49,236 nt of DNA from an uncultured Bacteroidales bacterium (GTDB taxonomy: Bacteria > Bacteroidota > Bacteroidia > Bacteroidales > UBA932): contig CAMHST010000012.1 in NCBI GenBank assembly GCA_946187865.1, positions 1 through 49,236 of the forward strand. The letters run 5' to 3'. Below are positions 25,340 through 32,927 of this stretch, one piece after another. The notes beneath the pieces were generated by a model. It made no database searches, was not told where the DNA came from, and was given only the letters and a program-made list of their open reading frames with translations. The stretch's first letter is position 1. Every line of letters begins with the position of its first letter. Position numbers and translations under genes: made by a program.

Positions 25340-26143
25340 ATGGGAAAGCACCGTCATATCCTTTTTCTGCTGCTGACGCTCCTGCTCTGCGGCTGTGCCA
25401 AAGACAACGGTAAGGATCAGTGGGTGCGGTTGCAGCTTCCCGTGGCGCTGGAGCAGACGGCCGTCAAAAGCGGCAGCATTTCCCTGGTGGACCAGTTGGA
25501 AGTAAAAGCCTACGACCAGGACGGGAACTACCTGGATTACATTCGATTCAGCTGCAGCCGGACAGGGGACGGGGAGTTCTCTGCCCAGGGAACCCTCCTT
25601 CGGGGAGAGACCTACACCCTGCTGTTTTTCGCCCAGACCGCCGGCACCTATGACATCGGGCCGGACGGAATCTTGCGGCAGGCCACCGACGCCCCCGCCA
25701 GTTGCCCCACCCTGGATGCCTTCTATGCCGTAGAATCTGTCACCGCCGGGGCCGATGACAAACTCCGGGTGCTGCTGAAACGCCCCTTCGCCCTCCTGCA
25801 CTTTGCCGGCGACCCGGTGCCCGCAGGCGCCCGCAGCCAAATTACCCTGAATGCCATCCCCGCCTCCGTGAATCTGCTCAGCGGAGAGACAACCGGCAGC
25901 GTGACCGTCCGCTTCAGCGAAGCGCCCTGCCCCTCCGCCGCAGAGGCAGCCTTCGCCTACGTCCTGGCGCCGGAGGAAGAGATCCGGATCGGGGCCGAAA
26001 TCGGCCTGTCTGCCGGGGATTTCCGGGCCAGCCGCATCCTGCGGAACATTCCCGTGCGCCGCAATTACGAGACCACCCTCCGGGGAGACTATTTCACCAC
26101 CGAAGGGACAATAGAGACAGACTTCAACGCCACCTCCCGATGA
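25340..26143 (+). CDS. Fimbrillin-like lipoprotein 2
   Basis: A 267-residue lipoprotein (signal MGKHRHILFLLLTLLLCGC, Cys 19). It shares the outline of its neighbours: an early strand VRLQLPVAL, YTLLFFAQTAGTYD in the middle, a segment LDAFYAVESV, then RPFALLHFA, and a C-terminal RNIPVRRNYETTLRGDYF. The last motif also ends the same domain in the next gene (PNVKVRRNYKTNLTGRVF), which shows the two are homologous. Its stop and the next start overlap (ATGA). It could be an accessory or tip subunit of a surface fibre, but no polymer-forming major subunit is in the window. Confidence 0.75.
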   Translation: MGKHRHILFLLLTLLLCGCAKDNGKDQWVRLQLPVALEQTAVKSGSISLVDQLEVKAYDQDGNYLDYIRFSCSRTGDGEFSAQGTLLRGETYTLLFFAQTAGTYDIGPDGILRQATDAPASCPTLDAFYAVESVTAGADDKLRVLLKRPFALLHFAGDPVPAGARSQITLNAIPASVNLLSGETTGSVTVRFSEAPCPSAAEAAFAYVLAPEEEIRIGAEIGLSAGDFRASRILRNIPVRRNYETTLRGDYFTTEGTIETDFNATSR

Positions 26144-28332
26144 AACGCCTGGCAGCATATCTCCTGGCAGCGGCAAGCCTGTTCACGGCCTGCCGGAAAG
26201 AGGCTGTGCAGGATTATGTTTCCGTGCTCATCCCCGTCACGCTGGAGTCCGTTTCCACCAAGGCGGACGGAGCAGCCGCAGCAGACCGCCTGCTGGTGGG
26301 CGTTTACCGGAAAGACGCAGCCGGGAAGCTTACCTTCCAGCCGGAAAGTTCGCATCCCTCCATGCAGGAAGCCCTGACCGTGCAGCAGGGCCGGGCCAAC
26401 TGCCAGCTGTCGCTCACTGCCGGAGAGAACTATCTCCTGGTTTTCTGGGCGCAGAGCCGCGGCAACCAGGATTACACGCCGGATTTCGAAGCCGGAACCA
26501 TGACGATGGCCGGGGAAGCCCTTTCCAATGACAATTCCCGGGATGCGTTCTACGGCACGCTCGAAACCGGGCCGATTTCCGGGAACAACCTCAGTTTCAA
26601 GGATATCGTCCTCAAAAGACCCTTTGCCCAAATCAATGTCCTGCCGCTGGAGGAAGATTTGCAGCTGGCAGGAAAAGCCGGCCTGGGCCTGTCCCGGTCG
26701 GCCCTGTATCTGGAGCACGTGCCCAACGTCCTTCACCTGACTAGCGGGGCGGTTTCCGGCGATGCCCGGATCAGCTTCTCCCCGGCGGCGGTGCCCGCAG
26801 GGCTGATTGCCTCCAATCTCATTCTGGCCGGGGATGAGCGCCTCATAGATGCGGAACTGGCGGTCTATGCCAAAAAGGGCGGTACAGAGCAGCAGCCGGC
26901 CACTTTCCGCATCCCCAACGTGAAGGTCCGCAGGAACTACAAGACCAACCTCACAGGCCGAGTCTTCACCACCGGCCTCTCCTTCGATATCCGGCTGGAA
27001 TACGGATTCGATACGCCCGGCTATTCCGGCAACATCCCCACCCCGCCGGACGAGCCCGGCACCCCGGACAATCCCGATAACCCGGACAACCCCGATAATC
27101 CAGACAACCCGGACGAACCCGAGGTTCCCGACAACCCGGATAATCCCGACCCGCCGGATGAGCCGGAGCTGCCGTCGGCAACGGGAACGGTCACCACCCT
27201 GCCCGCAACGGACATCTCATTTACAGAAGCCGTCCTTCGTGCATCGTACGCCGACAACACCGGCGATATTGCGGAAATGGGCTTTTTCTGGGGTACGTCC
27301 CCGGGGCTGCTCAACCAGACGCTGTATGCCGACTATTCCCCGTCGGGGAGCTTTTCCGCCGTCCTATCTTCCTTGCAGCCGGGTACCACCTATTATTACC
27401 GGGCCTTCATCGCAGAGTATGACGCGGCGCAGGGGCGCTATGTAGACCGGCTGGGGGCCATGCTCTCCTTTACCACCGAGAAGGAAGCCGCCGTCAACAC
27501 GGATCCCGGCTATCTGGGCTGCTTCGAGATGCCCGATGTAAGCGCATTACTCTCCGGCACAAGCGTTTCCGGCACCAAGACCGACCGCGACGACCGCTGG
27601 TACCGCTACGGGACCACCAACAACAAGCGGCAGATTGTCACGCACACCTATACCCTGTCCGGCAAGCAGGTGAGAAACTATACCGTGCTGTACGACGGCT
27701 CCAAATATGCCCCTGTCTGGACCGCCCATGCCATGCACCGCTCCATGTGGCCCAACAACAATGCGGGCCGGAACGACTCCTGGACAGAAGATCCCGGCAT
27801 TTCCCTCACCCAGCAGACAGGACTGAACAACGCCAGCGCGGTAGGTTACAGCCGCGGGCATCTGGTGGCCTCCAGTTACCGCCAGTCCAGCGTAGGGCAG
27901 AACAAGCAGACCTTCTATTATTCCAACCAGGCGCCCCAGTGGCAGAACGGCTTCAACGACGGGACCTGGAGCTCGCTGGAAACCGATGTTACCGGCCACG
28001 CACCATCCGGAAGGGATACCCTTTACGTGGTTACCGGCGTGCTGTACGAAGGCGCGGTAAAGACCCTGCCCAGCCGGGAAGGACTCCAGGTCCCTATTCC
28101 CAGCCACTTCTACAAGTGCCTGATGAAATGCAGTTTCAACGCTTCCGGAGAGATGACCTCCGCCAAGGGCTGCGCCTATATCTTCACCAACGAGTCCCAT
28201 TCCGGCATGCCGTATTCCAGCGGCATCACCTCCATCGACGCCATCGAGCAGCGGGCCGGATTCGACTTCTTCGCCCGGGTGCCCGAGGCCCTGCAAAAAG
28301 AAGCAGAGCGGACATCAAGCCCGCTCTGGTAA
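26140..28332 (+). CDS. Fimbrillin-like lipoprotein with PDN-repeat linker and C-terminal NUC1-type nuclease
   Basis: A 730-residue lipoprotein made of four parts. The signal MKRLAAYLLAAASLFTAC has its lipobox Cys at 18. A fimbrillin-like domain (~20-300) is homologous to the preceding protein. A linker of Pro-Asp-Asn repeats (~300-342) is followed by a fibronectin-III-like domain (~345-448; PGTTYYYRAFIAEYD). The C-terminal domain (~460-725) is a ββα-metal nuclease of the NucA/NUC1 class: the motif is SRGHLVASS with catalytic H574, then YYSNQAPQWQNGFNDGTWSSLE-like residues where N596, N603 and N606 are candidate metal ligands. It would cut DNA and/or RNA outside the cell and be held there by its lipid. 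It is coupled to the gene before it. Confidence 0.88.
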   Translation: MKRLAAYLLAAASLFTACRKEAVQDYVSVLIPVTLESVSTKADGAAAADRLLVGVYRKDAAGKLTFQPESSHPSMQEALTVQQGRANCQLSLTAGENYLLVFWAQSRGNQDYTPDFEAGTMTMAGEALSNDNSRDAFYGTLETGPISGNNLSFKDIVLKRPFAQINVLPLEEDLQLAGKAGLGLSRSALYLEHVPNVLHLTSGAVSGDARISFSPAAVPAGLIASNLILAGDERLIDAELAVYAKKGGTEQQPATFRIPNVKVRRNYKTNLTGRVFTTGLSFDIRLEYGFDTPGYSGNIPTPPDEPGTPDNPDNPDNPDNPDNPDEPEVPDNPDNPDPPDEPELPSATGTVTTLPATDISFTEAVLRASYADNTGDIAEMGFFWGTSPGLLNQTLYADYSPSGSFSAVLSSLQPGTTYYYRAFIAEYDAAQGRYVDRLGAMLSFTTEKEAAVNTDPGYLGCFEMPDVSALLSGTSVSGTKTDRDDRWYRYGTTNNKRQIVTHTYTLSGKQVRNYTVLYDGSKYAPVWTAHAMHRSMWPNNNAGRNDSWTEDPGISLTQQTGLNNASAVGYSRGHLVASSYRQSSVGQNKQTFYYSNQAPQWQNGFNDGTWSSLETDVTGHAPSGRDTLYVVTGVLYEGAVKTLPSREGLQVPIPSHFYKCLMKCSFNASGEMTSAKGCAYIFTNESHSGMPYSSGITSIDAIEQRAGFDFFARVPEALQKEAERTSSPLW
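27043..27165 (+). repeat. Coding tandem repeat for Pro-Asp-Asn linker
   Basis: Imperfect repeats of a 9-base unit (for example CCGGACAAC and CCCGATAAC) encode a run of PDN/PDE triplets. The linker separates the fimbrillin-like domain from the FN3-like and nuclease domains. Confidence 0.8.
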
Positions 28333-28341
28333 TCTTTCCGG

Positions 28342-28968
28342 CTAAAAACCGCCGCCAAATCCGCCGCCTCCACCGAAGCCGCCTCCGCCGCCGAAGCCAC
28401 CGCCTCCGCCAAATCCGCCGGGGCCACCCATGCCGCCGGGACCGCCGAAGCCGCCGCCAGGGCCGCCGAATCCACCCTGCATCTGCTGCTCACGTTCCTG
28501 ACGCTCACGGTCTTCCCGTTTGCGGTCTTTGTTGTAGGCCTTGTACTGGTCTTTGGTGAAGATTTCCTTGACGGCCTTGTCGTAGGCTTTCTGGGCCTTC
28601 CGGCGGGCCTGGTCGGCCTCTTGCATCTGCGCCATGCGCTCCTGCATCTGGCCGAAGAATTCCTGACGCTCGGCGTCGGTCATGGAGCGGGGATCCTTGC
28701 GCTCGCCGGCGTTGCCGAAGTCCGGCATCTTGACCTGGAGCTTGGAGGCATATTCCAGGTTCAGGGCATATACCTGCGGCTCCTGTTCCGGGGTAACCCC
28801 GTATTTTTCAACCATCTCCGCCGTTCTGGTCGCGGCAAAGACGCTGTCCGGCAGGTATTCCGGCATGGCCGGACGCTCCGGACGCTGGGGGCGCTGCTCA
28901 TCCTGCGCCCAGAGGGGAGCGGCGCACAGCAACATGGCTGCCGCCACCATGAATACTTGTTTTCTCAT
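28342..28968 (-). CDS. Exported helical protein with glycine-phenylalanine-rich tail
   Basis: A 208-residue exported protein; signal MRKQVFMVAAAMLLCAAPLWAQ. The middle is charged helix with a Spy/CpxP-like pattern: TPEQEPQVYALNLEYASKL, MTDAERQEFFGQMQERM, IFTKDQYKAYNKDRK. The last ~50 residues are nearly all Gly with regularly spaced Phe (GGF, GGGGGF), which is likely disordered. The chosen start is 28968; an ATG at 29061 would run into the upstream gene and give no signal peptide. It lies 31 bp after the CE7 esterase and has no clear promoter, so may be cotranscribed. It is convergent with the nuclease gene with only 9 bp between stops. The function is unknown; a metal or stress-linked periplasmic role is a guess. 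Confidence 0.75.
   Translation of the reverse strand: MRKQVFMVAAAMLLCAAPLWAQDEQRPQRPERPAMPEYLPDSVFAATRTAEMVEKYGVTPEQEPQVYALNLEYASKLQVKMPDFGNAGERKDPRSMTDAERQEFFGQMQERMAQMQEADQARRKAQKAYDKAVKEIFTKDQYKAYNKDRKREDRERQEREQQMQGGFGGPGGGFGGPGGMGGPGGFGGGGGFGGGGGFGGGGGFGGGF
28345..28480 (-). repeat. Coding repeat for Gly/Phe-rich tail
   Basis: A low-complexity stretch, with 21-base related units reading GCCGCC, TCCACC and GAAGCC on the plus strand, encodes the Gly/Phe tail of the exported protein. Length variation by slippage is to be expected here. Confidence 0.75.
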
Positions 28969-28999
28969 GCTCCATTTGACACAAAAGAAGCCCTGAGGT

Positions 29000-30223
29000 T
29001 TAATAATCGGCCAGGAAACGGTCCCTTTCCGCGCTCCAGGAAGGCTCCATCCACATGGCATGGCCGCAGGTGGGCACGCAGAAAAAGCGCTTCACGGCCG
29101 ACTTGATGTTGTTGTAGATGGAAAAGTTGGTGTGCGGGGGGCAGGTGGGATCCTGAAGGCCGAACGCCATATACACCGGACAGGCCACCTTGGAGGCGAA
29201 GTTCTTGACGTCGAAGTAAGAGAGCATGGTGAACAGGGCTTCCCGGCCGATCCCCTGCGCATCGGCCGCATCGAAGACCTCGTGAACGGGCCACCAGACG
29301 ATCTTGGCGTAGTCGGGGAAATCGCCCAGGAAGGGGACGGCAGGAGCGATGGCCTTGATGCGGGAATCCAGTGCACCGGCCACTGTAGTGAAGGCGCCAC
29401 CCTGGCTTTCACCGTAGGCCACCAGGCGGTCCGGGTTGGCCTTGGGAAGGGAGGCGGCAAAGTCCACGGCCCGCTTTACGTCGCAGTAAGCGCCTCTGTA
29501 ATAGAAGGTTTCCTTGGACTCCAGGCCCCGGTCTATCCAGCGGTCCTGCCCATTCTTGAAGATGCCCTGGTCCCGTACGCTCACCAGGAAATCAATCCTG
29601 TCCGGCGAGGCCGAAGGGTCGAAATAGAACGGTTCCGCCCCGTAACCCATGTACTGGATGTGAACGGGATACTTGCCTTCCGCCACAGGCACGGAGAGGA
29701 TGCCACCGCTGACGGCCCCGCCCCAGGAAGCGTAACGAACCTCGTAACAGGTGCGAAGGTCATTGGAGTATTCGGGGATTTCCGTGAACTCAGGCTCCAG
29801 CGGCACGGCCGAGAGTTCCGCCAGGGTCTGCTCCCAGAAGGCGTCGAAATCCGCCTGGGCATCGGGGGCGGACACTACGGCATCAGGCCGTACACCGATA
29901 TTGAAGCGCACCGAATCCCGCAGGCGCACCTGGTAGAATCCGGGAGCCAGATTGCCCAGCGGCACGGTAACGGTGCTATCGGGGGCAATGGTAATGTTTT
30001 GCTCCAGGACCACATCCGGCTCTGCGGCCATTAGGGAGAGGTCGGTTACCAATTGGAAGGATGCACTTCCCGGGGCGGCCTGCACCCGGGTTTCCAGCGT
30101 ATAAGGGCCTTTGCCCAGGAACAGCCAGCCCAGGTCCGGCTCACTGCGGCCAGTGGCGGTCTCTATGGGGGAGGAGCAGCAAACAAGTGCCAAGAGACTC
30201 AATAGCAGAATGTTCTTTTTCAT
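29000..30223 (-). CDS. CE7-family acetyl (xylan) esterase lipoprotein
   Basis: A 407-residue lipoprotein; signal MKKNILLLSLLALVCC with the lipobox Cys at 15 or 16. A β-domain (~25-115) precedes a CE7/AXE1 α/β-hydrolase domain. The catalytic triad reads S273 in GESQGG, D358 in FGLQDPTCPP and H388 in CGHAMW. The family's RGQ motif appears as VRDQG at ~216-220, and CE7's HE is HA. It would remove acetyl groups from xylo-oligosaccharides or similar acetylated sugars at the cell surface or periplasm. Its promoter is clear. Together with the GH115 and double-esterase genes it points to use of decorated xylan, though these genes are not clustered. Confidence 0.85.
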   Translation of the reverse strand: MKKNILLLSLLALVCCSSPIETATGRSEPDLGWLFLGKGPYTLETRVQAAPGSASFQLVTDLSLMAAEPDVVLEQNITIAPDSTVTVPLGNLAPGFYQVRLRDSVRFNIGVRPDAVVSAPDAQADFDAFWEQTLAELSAVPLEPEFTEIPEYSNDLRTCYEVRYASWGGAVSGGILSVPVAEGKYPVHIQYMGYGAEPFYFDPSASPDRIDFLVSVRDQGIFKNGQDRWIDRGLESKETFYYRGAYCDVKRAVDFAASLPKANPDRLVAYGESQGGAFTTVAGALDSRIKAIAPAVPFLGDFPDYAKIVWWPVHEVFDAADAQGIGREALFTMLSYFDVKNFASKVACPVYMAFGLQDPTCPPHTNFSIYNNIKSAVKRFFCVPTCGHAMWMEPSWSAERDRFLADY

Positions 30224-30239
30224 CTTAAAATCTTTTTCT

Positions 30240-30247
30240 CAAAGATA
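30240..30247 (-). promoter_or_regulatory. -7 promoter element of the CE7 esterase gene
   Basis: TATCTTTG on the minus strand, 16 nt before the ATG (complement of 30221-30223). No clear -33 element. Confidence 0.55.
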
Positions 30248-30285
30248 AAAATTTTTATGAAGGAACAGGGCGTTTGGGGAAGATA

Positions 30286-30317
30286 TTTGTTTTTTCAGAA
30301 AGAATTATCTACTTTTG
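30286..30317 (+). promoter_or_regulatory. Strong promoter of the small outer-membrane barrel gene
   Basis: TTTG (30286-30289) and TACTTTTG (30310-30317) are separated by 20 nt, one of the best matches in the window. The ATG at 30383 is 65 nt downstream, giving one of the longest leaders seen here. The leader is A/T-rich, as expected for an efficiently translated mRNA lacking a Shine-Dalgarno. Confidence 0.65.
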
Positions 30318-30382
30318 TGAAAGCGAATTGCAAAAGTAAGGTATTATACATAGTGTACAAAACAATTAAAACTAACTTTATC

Positions 30383-30886
30383 ATGAAAAAATTCATTGCT
30401 GTTCTCGCAGTCGCTGCTACCTGCATGTTCGCTGCCAACTCTACAAAGGCTATTGAGGACCAGTGGTCCAAGGGTACCATGGTCGCTGGTGCCATGGTCG
30501 GTTTCTATCCGGGTATCGGTGGCGCCATCACCGGTGACTATGTGCTCATTGACACCTGGTGGAAAGGTCACTTCACCGTAGGTGCCCAGATCAACTTCCG
30601 TCACTGGAACGTTGCTCCCGGTTACTATTCCTGGAACGACCTCGCCGTTGCCCCTCGCGCCACTTACGGTCTCAACATCACCGACAAATTCGAGGTTCAC
30701 GCCGGTGTCATGGCCGGTCTCGGTGTTCACTTCTGGAGCGATGGTACTGGCAACTATCCCGGCTTCTGCTATGGTGGTCTCGCCGGTGTCCGCTACTTCT
30801 TCAGCGACAACTTCGGCCTGCAGGCAGAATTCAACTACTCCGGTTACGGCCCTTACGCCAACGTGGGTGTCGCCTACAAGTTCTAA
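30383..30886 (+). CDS. Small outer-membrane β-barrel protein, probably abundant
   Basis: A 167-residue exported protein; signal MKKFIAVLAVAATCMFAANSTKA. The mature 144 residues are eight or so amphipathic strands rich in Tyr/Trp/Gly, closing with NVGVAYKF, whose C-terminal Phe is typical of outer-membrane barrels. The length fits an eight-strand barrel such as OmpA/OmpW-like proteins. Codon use differs from the neighbours: Gly is very often GGT, Val GTC, Asn AAC and Ala GCT or GCC, a pattern typical of very highly expressed genes. With its good promoter and bidirectional terminator it looks like a strongly expressed single-gene unit. The in-frame ATG at 30257 precedes the promoter and is rejected. 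Confidence 0.82.
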   Translation: MKKFIAVLAVAATCMFAANSTKAIEDQWSKGTMVAGAMVGFYPGIGGAITGDYVLIDTWWKGHFTVGAQINFRHWNVAPGYYSWNDLAVAPRATYGLNITDKFEVHAGVMAGLGVHFWSDGTGNYPGFCYGGLAGVRYFFSDNFGLQAEFNYSGYGPYANVGVAYKF

Positions 30887-30922
30887 GCGTAAAGCAGAAA
30901 CACCTTACTGCTAATCAATTAC

Positions 30923-30960
30923 AAAAAAGAGTCTGGTCGAATATGACCAGGCTCTTTTTC
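30923..30960. terminator. Bidirectional Rho-independent terminator
   Basis: A-rich run, GAG, CTGGTC, a 6-nt loop GAATAT, GACCAG, and CTCTTTTTC make a GC stem flanked by A and T tracts on both sides. It lies between the convergent barrel gene and nagB-like gene and would end both transcripts. One internal T/G pair is the only stem irregularity. Confidence 0.88.
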
Positions 30961-30995
30961 TTATATAGCTAATAACCAGACGTTTCTGTTTTACG

Positions 30996-32924
30996 CTACC
31001 AGAGTTTCAGGAACACCTCCATGGCCTGGTACTCGGCCATGCCCAGCTGGTCGTACAGGCGGGCGGTGTTCTGGGTACGTTCCTCGGCCCGCTGCCAGAA
31101 TTCCCGCGAATCCTCTCCGGGAAACGGCACAATGTCTTTCTGCGAGAGGTGACGGAAAATGGCATGCCGTTTTTTGATGACCTCGTCCGGGGAAAGCGGC
31201 ACAGCCATATCCACCCGGCCAAGCTCCCATTCCATCCAGGCGCCCCGATACAGCCACACGTGTGTATGTGAAAGCCAGGGAGATCCTTCCGAGCGGAGCT
31301 GGTCCAGGGCCTCCAGGGCGGCTTCGGTGCACACGCGGTGGGTACCGTGCGGATCCGCCAGGTCGCCGGCCATGAAAATCATCTGCGGCTGCAGGCGGGC
31401 CATCAGGTCTTTGATGATATCGACATCGGCCTGGGAACGGGGGTTTTTCTTGATGCCGCCGGACTCATAGAACGGCAGGTTCAGGAAATGGACGTTGGCT
31501 TCCTCGTCCAGGCCGAAGGAACGCACGGCGGCGCGGGCTTCGCTGCGACGGATGGCACCTTTCATTTCCAGCAGTTCCCGGGGCTCCGGTTCGCCCGGAC
31601 GCTTGCCTGCGATCAAGGCTTTCACCCGGTCCATCCGGTCCTCCATGCCCAGCTGCAGGGCAGCGTCCATGTGCTGGACCACCACGTCATCGTGCACCGC
31701 TACATTTCCGGATGTCTGGTAGGCCACATGCACATTGTGTCCCTGGGAAACCAGGCGGATGAACGTGCCGCCCATGGAGATGACATCGTCGTCCGGATGC
31801 GGCGACAGGATGAGCACGGTCTTCGGGAAGGGTGCCGCCGGGACAGGCCGCGTGCTGTCGTCGGCATGGGGTTTCCCGCCCGGCCAGCCGGTGATGGTGT
31901 GCTGGAGGTCGTTGAATACATTGATATTCACTTTGTCGAACGGGACCTGCAACGACTCCAGCATCTCGCCCAGGTTGTTCTCCAGATAATCCTTCTCCGT
32001 GAGCTTCAGGATGGGTTTCCCCACCGTTTGGCACAGCCAGATCACAGCCTTGCGGACCAGCTTCGAGGTCCAGTTGCAAGGGCCCACCATCCAGGGGGCC
32101 ACCGTACGGGTGAGCAAGCTGCCGGCCGCCTCGTCAACATAGAAGGAGATGTGGTCGTGCGCCTGCAGGAAGGAAGCGGGACACACCGGATCCACAGGCC
32201 CTTCGGCAATGGCTTTGACCGCCGAGGCCTTGTCTTCGCCCCAGGCCATCAGGATAATCTGGCGGGCCGACAACATGGTACCGATACCCAGCGTAATCGC
32301 CTTGTCCGGCGTGGCAGCGATATCGCCGCCGAAAAACCGGGCCTGGCGCTTGCGGGAACCGTAAGACAGGCGGACTACCCGGGTCCGGGTTTTTTCCGTG
32401 GAGCCGGCCTCATTGAAGCCTACCTGCCCCTGCTCGCCGATACCGATTACCAGCAGGTCCAGATTCCTGGCCAGGCTGTCGAAGCGGGAGCAGTAAGCGC
32501 CCAGTTCCTCCGGAGGTACCGACCCGTCCGGGATATGCACGTTTTCTTTCCGGACATCCACTTTGTCCAGCAGTGCCTCGTGAAGCCGATAGTTGCGGCT
32601 CTGCATTTCCTCTTTGGAGGAGGGATAGTATTCGTCGATGGAGACAATTTCCACGTTCCGGAAACTCACCAGCCCGTCTTTGTAGCGGCGGGCCAGCTCG
32701 TTGTACAGGGAGGTGGGGGTGGAACCTGTCGTCAGGCCCAGGCGGAACAATCGCTCCTGACAGCCATTGATGGCATTCACAACATAATCGGCGACGGCAT
32801 ACGACGCCGGCCTGGACTCGGGATACACCGACGTCCAGATTTTTTCATAGGCGTGAAGGATTCCGTCGGGAAGGCCCTGGGTAAGGAGACCGCCCTCGGC
32901 AGGAAGCGAAAAATGCTTGTCCAT
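30996..32924 (-). CDS. nagB: NagB-like sugar-phosphate isomerase fused to PIG-L/LmbE deacetylase
   Basis: Cytoplasmic 642-residue two-domain protein. The N-terminal ~290 residues are the NagB fold (TTGSTPTSLYNEL at 65-77, SIDEYYP with D97, GFNEAGS with E172). The C-terminal domain has the LmbE/PIG-L zinc site SPHPDDD (H376, D378-D379). Fused proteins of this kind are known in Bacteroidetes and usually annotated as glucosamine-6-phosphate deaminase. However, the loop that in E. coli NagB carries D141 and H143 reads GEQGQVGFNE here, with Q165 and Q167 in place of both. The family could therefore catalyse a related reaction. It is 3 bp after the YpfJ-like gene, in an ENPP-YpfJ-NagB unit. Confidence 0.82.
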   Translation of the reverse strand: MDKHFSLPAEGGLLTQGLPDGILHAYEKIWTSVYPESRPASYAVADYVVNAINGCQERLFRLGLTTGSTPTSLYNELARRYKDGLVSFRNVEIVSIDEYYPSSKEEMQSRNYRLHEALLDKVDVRKENVHIPDGSVPPEELGAYCSRFDSLARNLDLLVIGIGEQGQVGFNEAGSTEKTRTRVVRLSYGSRKRQARFFGGDIAATPDKAITLGIGTMLSARQIILMAWGEDKASAVKAIAEGPVDPVCPASFLQAHDHISFYVDEAAGSLLTRTVAPWMVGPCNWTSKLVRKAVIWLCQTVGKPILKLTEKDYLENNLGEMLESLQVPFDKVNINVFNDLQHTITGWPGGKPHADDSTRPVPAAPFPKTVLILSPHPDDDVISMGGTFIRLVSQGHNVHVAYQTSGNVAVHDDVVVQHMDAALQLGMEDRMDRVKALIAGKRPGEPEPRELLEMKGAIRRSEARAAVRSFGLDEEANVHFLNLPFYESGGIKKNPRSQADVDIIKDLMARLQPQMIFMAGDLADPHGTHRVCTEAALEALDQLRSEGSPWLSHTHVWLYRGAWMEWELGRVDMAVPLSPDEVIKKRHAIFRHLSQKDIVPFPGEDSREFWQRAEERTQNTARLYDQLGMAEYQAMEVFLKLW

Positions 32925-32927
32925 CTT

